A stretch of 10,854 nucleotides of DNA from NCBI GenBank assembly GCA_037447655.1, contig JBBHKE010003099.1:64001-74854 (forward strand). Reading direction: 5' to 3'. Every line of letters begins with the position of its first letter. Within the stretch, counting starts at the first letter, position 1. Origin of the DNA: Zygnema cylindricum. Lineage: Eukaryota; Streptophyta; Zygnematophyceae; Zygnematales; Zygnemataceae. A program made the position numbers and the translations under genes. Positions 7,905-10,854 of this stretch are shown one piece after another. Below the pieces are notes generated by a model, which was given only the letters and a program-made list of their open reading frames with translations, was not told the origin of the DNA and did not search any database.

Positions 7905-8305
7905 AAAAAAACGGTATGAAAAAAAATCTATAAAAACGGTCCAAAAACGGTCGTAAAAAACGTTATTAAAAAACGGTATGAAAAAAACATTCAGAAGAGC
8001 AATCTAAAAAAACGGTAAAAAGAAAGAACCGAAAAACCGGTTGAGAATGAACGATCTTAAAAAACGGTCAAAAAAAACAGTATAAAAAGGCAAAAAAAAA
8101 AGATAGAAAAAATAGTATAAAAAATGGTCAATAACGGCCTAAAAAATTGACCAAATATGCCCTACTGAAAACGGTATGAAAAATGGACTAAAAAAAGATA
8201 AAAACGGTCTAAAAAAACAAGAAAACAGTATAAAAAACCGTGTGAAAACGGTCTAAAAGTGATCTAAAAATAGTGTAAGAAACAGTCTAAACAACGGTCC
8301 AAAAA
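7905..8305 (+). repeat. A-rich degenerate array based on AAAAACGGTMTR
   Basis: Runs of four to eight A followed by CGGT plus two to four variable bases (ATG, CTA, CCA, CGT) recur throughout about 400 bases. At least ten clear ACGGT units and many decayed ones (ACAGT, ATGGT, ATAGT) can be seen, at uneven spacing mostly of 10-40 bases. There is no fixed period, so the array looks old or was formed by slippage. It lies wholly inside the hAT-type element and has no match elsewhere in the window. It has no coding potential. Confidence 0.75.
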
Positions 8306-8382
8306 AGGCATGGAATTTTCAGACCGTCCGGAGAATAACACGTACAGTTGAATGGACTGGCCGTATATTTGTTTGTACGGTC

Positions 8383-8485
8383 CGTGCAGTTATTGCCGAT
8401 AATTATCCATATATGTATTATCGCCGATAAACAACCGATATTATCGGTTATGTATCGGCGACAACACCGATGGCGATATATGTTG
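8383..8485. repeat. Internal cluster of CCGATA/TATCGG motifs
   Basis: TTGCCGATAATTATC, TTATCGCCGATAA, CAACCGATATTATCGGTTA, TATCGGCGACAACACCGATG and GGCGATATA lie within about 100 bases in the middle of the hAT-type element. GCGACAACACCGATGGCGAT closely resembles GCGATAACACCGATACCGAT at the left end (about 7566-7588), in the same orientation. This may be a duplicated end or the worn terminus of a related element nested here. Confidence 0.6.
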
Positions 8486-9120
8486 TTCATAGCCATTTTC
8501 AGCCATAAATGTACCCTCGGAAGCACCACAGGCTACCCCAAAACAGCCTCCTTTGATTCCACTCAGAATTCTACAGAATAACCAAACCCAGCTGAAACTA
8601 CTAAATCACAGATTTCCTAGGCAACTTAGTATTCCCACCAATTTTCATATAACAATACCAAACCGAATAATCACAATACTCAGTCAAAGTTGCAAAAAAA
8701 CAGTCTGCCAGAACTTTGATAAATATGACCAACTTCACAATGAAGCCCCAAGAAATTCAGACACACAATAGTTCTGCAAATTTACCACAATATTGCCAAT
8801 ACAAATAGGAACACACATGCAAAATTTCAGATAATTCTGCCAAAAAAATGAGAGCAATTCTCAGATGAAAATCCCAAAAAGGAGCAGAAACAGTTTCTGT
8901 CCAAAAAGTTCCTTAGTCTCAAAATGACTAAGTCCTACAAATATACACTACAGCTTACTACTCACTATACGGAGGCATACCAGCCGTACGTAATCAATCA
9001 AATACCTCTATTAATGTGAGTGTACTAACAGTCTACACTAATAATGAAAACACAAGACAAAACATTGTTACATATTTATAAGCCTTACGAATTCTGTCAA
9101 ATGAATCTGGACCGTCCAAA
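8486..9120. other. Unidentified C/A-rich segment inside the hAT-type element
   Basis: From about 8500 the + strand becomes rich in A and C and poor in G, unlike the AT-symmetric MITEs around it. CpG is scarce until about 8980. Short motifs such as TCTGCCA and CAGAAACAGTTTCTG and a 7-bp stem CTTAGTC/GACTAAG (8912-8933) are present. Open frames are short, lack motifs and have no splice-supported continuation. It could be captured host DNA or a worn fragment of another repeat. I see nothing that settles which. Confidence 0.4.
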
Positions 9121-9136
9121 TTAAGTATCATGTGAT

Positions 9137-9293
9137 GGACGCGATTTCGCGTCCCTCACCAAAATTTCCAAACTGATGCCGCCGCCGTCCGTTGCTGCGG
9201 TGGCATCCAATTCACCAAATGTCGACCGCCGCATTATGTTTCGTACAACCAATTAATATTTCGAACATTAATCATCGGATCGCTTCGCGATCC
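9137..9293. repeat. Cluster of three GC-rich hairpins
   Basis: Three inverted repeats follow one another. First, GGACGCGA-TT-TCGCGTCC (9137-9154) has a perfect 8-bp stem. Second, GATGCCGCC pairs with GGTGGCATC (9175-9207, 9-bp stem with one mismatch or G-T pair). Third, GGATCGC-TTC-GCGATCC (9277-9293) has a perfect 7-bp stem. The area is CpG-rich in an otherwise AT-rich element. No coding frame explains it. Confidence 0.75.
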
Positions 9294-9364
9294 ACCGTAC
9301 ATTTCTTCGCGTCACTTGAAGTCCAAATCCGTACGTTCCAATAGTCTTAGTACTTAGTACGTAG

Positions 9365-9470
9365 GCTGCTATGACTGCGATGTGACCAGCGCAGCATGGC
9401 AGCACAATATCTTTTCCATATATGTTGCTATGGCTGCGATGTAACCAATGCAGCATGGCAGCATAGCAAT
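9365..9470. repeat. Duplicated stem-loop unit, 59-bp period
   Basis: A unit of about 46 bases containing CTATGACTGCGATGTGACC and GCAGCATGGCAGCA (9365-9410) is repeated with small changes at 9424-9470, offset by 59 bases. Each unit is itself an imperfect inverted repeat. In the second, TTGCTATGGCTGC pairs with GGCAGCATAGCAA. It lies about 110-210 bases from the right end of the hAT-type element. Confidence 0.75.
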
Positions 9471-9579
9471 GTGATACAGAGAGGACTAAAGGTTTCCGAA
9501 AACCAACAATATATTGTGCCAATATATCGATTATCGGCAACTCGGGTTATTAACAAATCCTTATCGGTACAGAACACTA

Positions 9580-9587
9580 GTAATTAG
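9580..9587. repeat. Right 8-bp target-site duplication of the hAT-type element
   Basis: GTAATTAG directly follows the AACACTA terminus and is identical to 7530-7537. MITE C sequence resumes immediately after it. Confidence 0.92.
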
Positions 9588-10083
9588 CGTAAAGAGATAA
9601 TAAGTGTAAAAAAATAATTAGTGTTATTAACTCTAATTTGGGTTTTTTTGTTTTCTCAACAAAAAAAATTTCTCCAATTTATCAATAACTCTAATTTGGG
9701 TTTCTTTCTGTAATGAGTAGCCGCGCTGAATATTTTTACTTTAAATTAGGTATACGTATAGAATATGACAAAACATACAGTTTCACGTCATTATGACGTT
9801 TGCACTACGCGGTTTGTGAAAACGCAGTTACATGATAACGACTTGTATTAAATCATTTTTGTACTTTTTTACTTAATAAAGTACAATTTTGCACGGTCAG
9901 ACACTGACCGTATGCCTCAGTACTTAAAATGGCACTATATTAGAGTTGTTAACGCTGATTCAAAAAATAGCATAAATAATGTAAAGAAAAATCTAGAATT
10001 GTTTACTTTATTTAAGGTTTTAGGGTCAAATTTCGGGGTGACGAAATCAATGTTAGTAACGTTAATTATGATTAATTCATTGA
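9588..10083 (+). mobile_element. MITE-like element C, main part (right of the hAT-type insertion)
   Basis: Sequence from 9588 (CGTAAAGAGATAATAAGTGT) continues the terminus left at 7537 and aligns with the reverse complement of the right end of A. The block 9846-9930 is about 85-90% identical to the reverse complement of A at 5935-6007 in its core. It includes a TTGTAC...GTACAA inverted repeat at 9860-9887 and CGGTCAG-ACA-CTGACCG at 9894-9910. Similarity to A continues to TTAATTATGATTAATT near 10062-10078, matching the position of A's other terminus, but the CGCGGTG end itself has decayed. The right boundary is therefore approximate. Without the insertion the element is about 520 bp. No transposase frame is present. 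Confidence 0.78.
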
Positions 10084-10854
10084 TTCAGATTTGTCAATAC
10101 GGGAACCGTGCGACATTTCATTAACCACATCGGAAATCTCAAACACCTCTAGCAACCACGAATTATTCGTTCACATTCCATAATTAAAAGTGTTGATATC
10201 GTAGACCCATACAATATTCATACCCTAAAAACCCTATACTTATACGCTGGAAACTTTAGAAATAACGCCAATTTAGAAGAAACGAGTGTGAAAAAATTGC
10301 GTTGAGTTTAAAATCCTTAGTTCAAATTCAACCTTGGAGACGACGACATACGCATTTTGTGCACGAACAATGTCGTTCTCACACGTGCCTTAATTTGGAT
10401 GGAATCACGTCATCACGATACATTAGTTTAGACCATATTTGATTGGTAAAAAGTATATAATATTAAGACAATGAAAGCAAGGAACAACTCTTGCATATGG
10501 TAGAAAAAACTTGAAGAACCTGAAAAACTATGAAAAACTACAAAAAGAAGGCAAATGCTTTCCCAAATAGCCTAACATTTTTAAAAGGTTGAATTAGAAG
10601 AGAAAGCCTTAAACGTACAAAAGACGAACCAAAAGAAATACTAAAGCATTTGGACAAGTCAAGTGTGTCATGTGAGGGCGTGATTTGTTGATTACACTGT
10701 TGCTTATAGACCAAAAAATACGAAAATTCAATTTACCACGGTGTTGCGAATGAGGATGTTACGCGTAAAATTTATTGAAGAGAAATAGGAAAGATTTTTG
10801 TATACTGGACAAGACCTTCGGTGACTTCCTTAACAATTGTGTGGGAAAATTTTT
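10084..10854. other. AT-rich region with nothing identifiable
   Basis: No gene, RNA gene or transposon terminus is recognised in these 770 bases. AAATGCTTT (10553-10561) and AAAGCATTT (10643-10651) form a short spaced inverted repeat. The single CCCTAAAAACCCTA stretch near 10223 is too short to be telomeric. Confidence 0.5.

Larger units (their letters stand above)
7538..9579. mobile_element. Non-autonomous hAT-type DNA transposon inserted in MITE C
   Basis: The left end TAGTGTTGTGTATCGGTA and the reverse complement of the right end, TAGTGTTCTGTACCGATA, match at 15 of 18 bases. The start TAGTG fits the YARNG terminus known for hAT elements. A perfect 8-bp duplication, GTAATTAG, flanks it (7530-7537 and 9580-9587). 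It fits the nTnnnnAn target consensus reported for hAT transposases. Removing the 2,042-bp element and one duplication restores a continuous MITE C terminus, which independently proves the boundaries. CCGATA/TATCGG motifs cluster near both ends, as expected of subterminal binding sites. No transposase, BED finger or hAT dimerisation region is visible in any frame, so mobility would have needed an enzyme from elsewhere. Confidence 0.9.

Noticed and set aside
7905-8305. A-rich array as CRISPR or a poly(A) tail of a retroposon
   Set aside because: There are no fixed-length repeats with unique spacers, and the A-runs are interrupted by CGGT throughout, with no upstream LINE or SINE sequence.
8287-8771. 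Three overlapping frames of 72-80 codons within the hAT-type element as a transposase remnant
   Set aside because: No BED finger, RNase-H-like catalytic motif or hAT dimerisation motif is recognisable, and the frames run through CCGATA repeats.
9912-10124. 70-codon plus-strand frame
   Set aside because: It lies in MITE C sequence that aligns with non-coding parts of element A and has no motif; an accidental frame in AT-rich DNA.
10223-10236. CCCTAAAAACCCTA as interstitial telomere repeat or telo-box
   Set aside because: Only one imperfect pair of units, with no downstream gene start for a telo-box; expected by chance in AT-rich DNA.

Overview
The window looks like a stretch of plant nuclear genome made almost entirely of repeats and mobile-element remains. 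No intact host gene is visible. The main reason for calling it a plant is a Ty1/copia-type retrotransposon whose primer-binding site (GCTCTGATACCA on the + strand) matches the 3' end of initiator methionine tRNA, as is usual in plant copia elements. Scattered GGACCGTCCA-like motifs, common in plant intergenic DNA, agree weakly. Animals and other eukaryotes are not excluded.

Positions 1-623 are a degenerate, almost pure-purine minisatellite on the + strand. It ends in a 10-N assembly gap at 624-633. From the gap to 5431 lies a minus-strand copia element read right to left: 5' LTR (5431-5015), PBS (5012-5001), gag (4887-3475), protease and GAG-pre-integrase (3481 to about 2880), integrase core (about 2880-2105), and linker plus reverse transcriptase (about 2105-840). 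A last scrap of pol runs into the gap. The element is dead: about 13 in-frame stops and three or four frame changes can be read. RNase H and the 3' LTR are not present in the window.

From 5771 to about 10083 there is a nest of DNA transposons. Three non-autonomous elements of one family (called A, B and C here) share the terminus TACACCGCGAATC and a conserved internal block. A is at 5771-6393 and B at 6960-7503. C starts at 7516, only 12 bases after B. C is split at its very end by a 2,042-bp hAT-type element (7538-9579) with TAGTGTT termini and a perfect 8-bp target duplication, GTAATTAG. C then resumes at 9588 and runs to about 10083. The order of events is clear: C was there first and the hAT-type element jumped into it.

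The hAT-type element has no recognisable transposase. It carries CCGATA/TATCGG motif clusters, an A-rich array built on ACGGT, a compositionally distinct C/A-rich segment, three GC-rich hairpins and a 59-bp-period duplicated stem-loop. Between A and B lies a non-repetitive spacer with a TATA-like box followed by a small ATG reading frame. The last 770 bases are AT-rich with nothing identifiable.

No gene set here works together as a pathway. The layout records retrotransposon decay, local build-up of a MITE-like family and nested insertion. The best new material is the nested hAT/MITE structure and the unexplained repeats carried by the hAT-type element.
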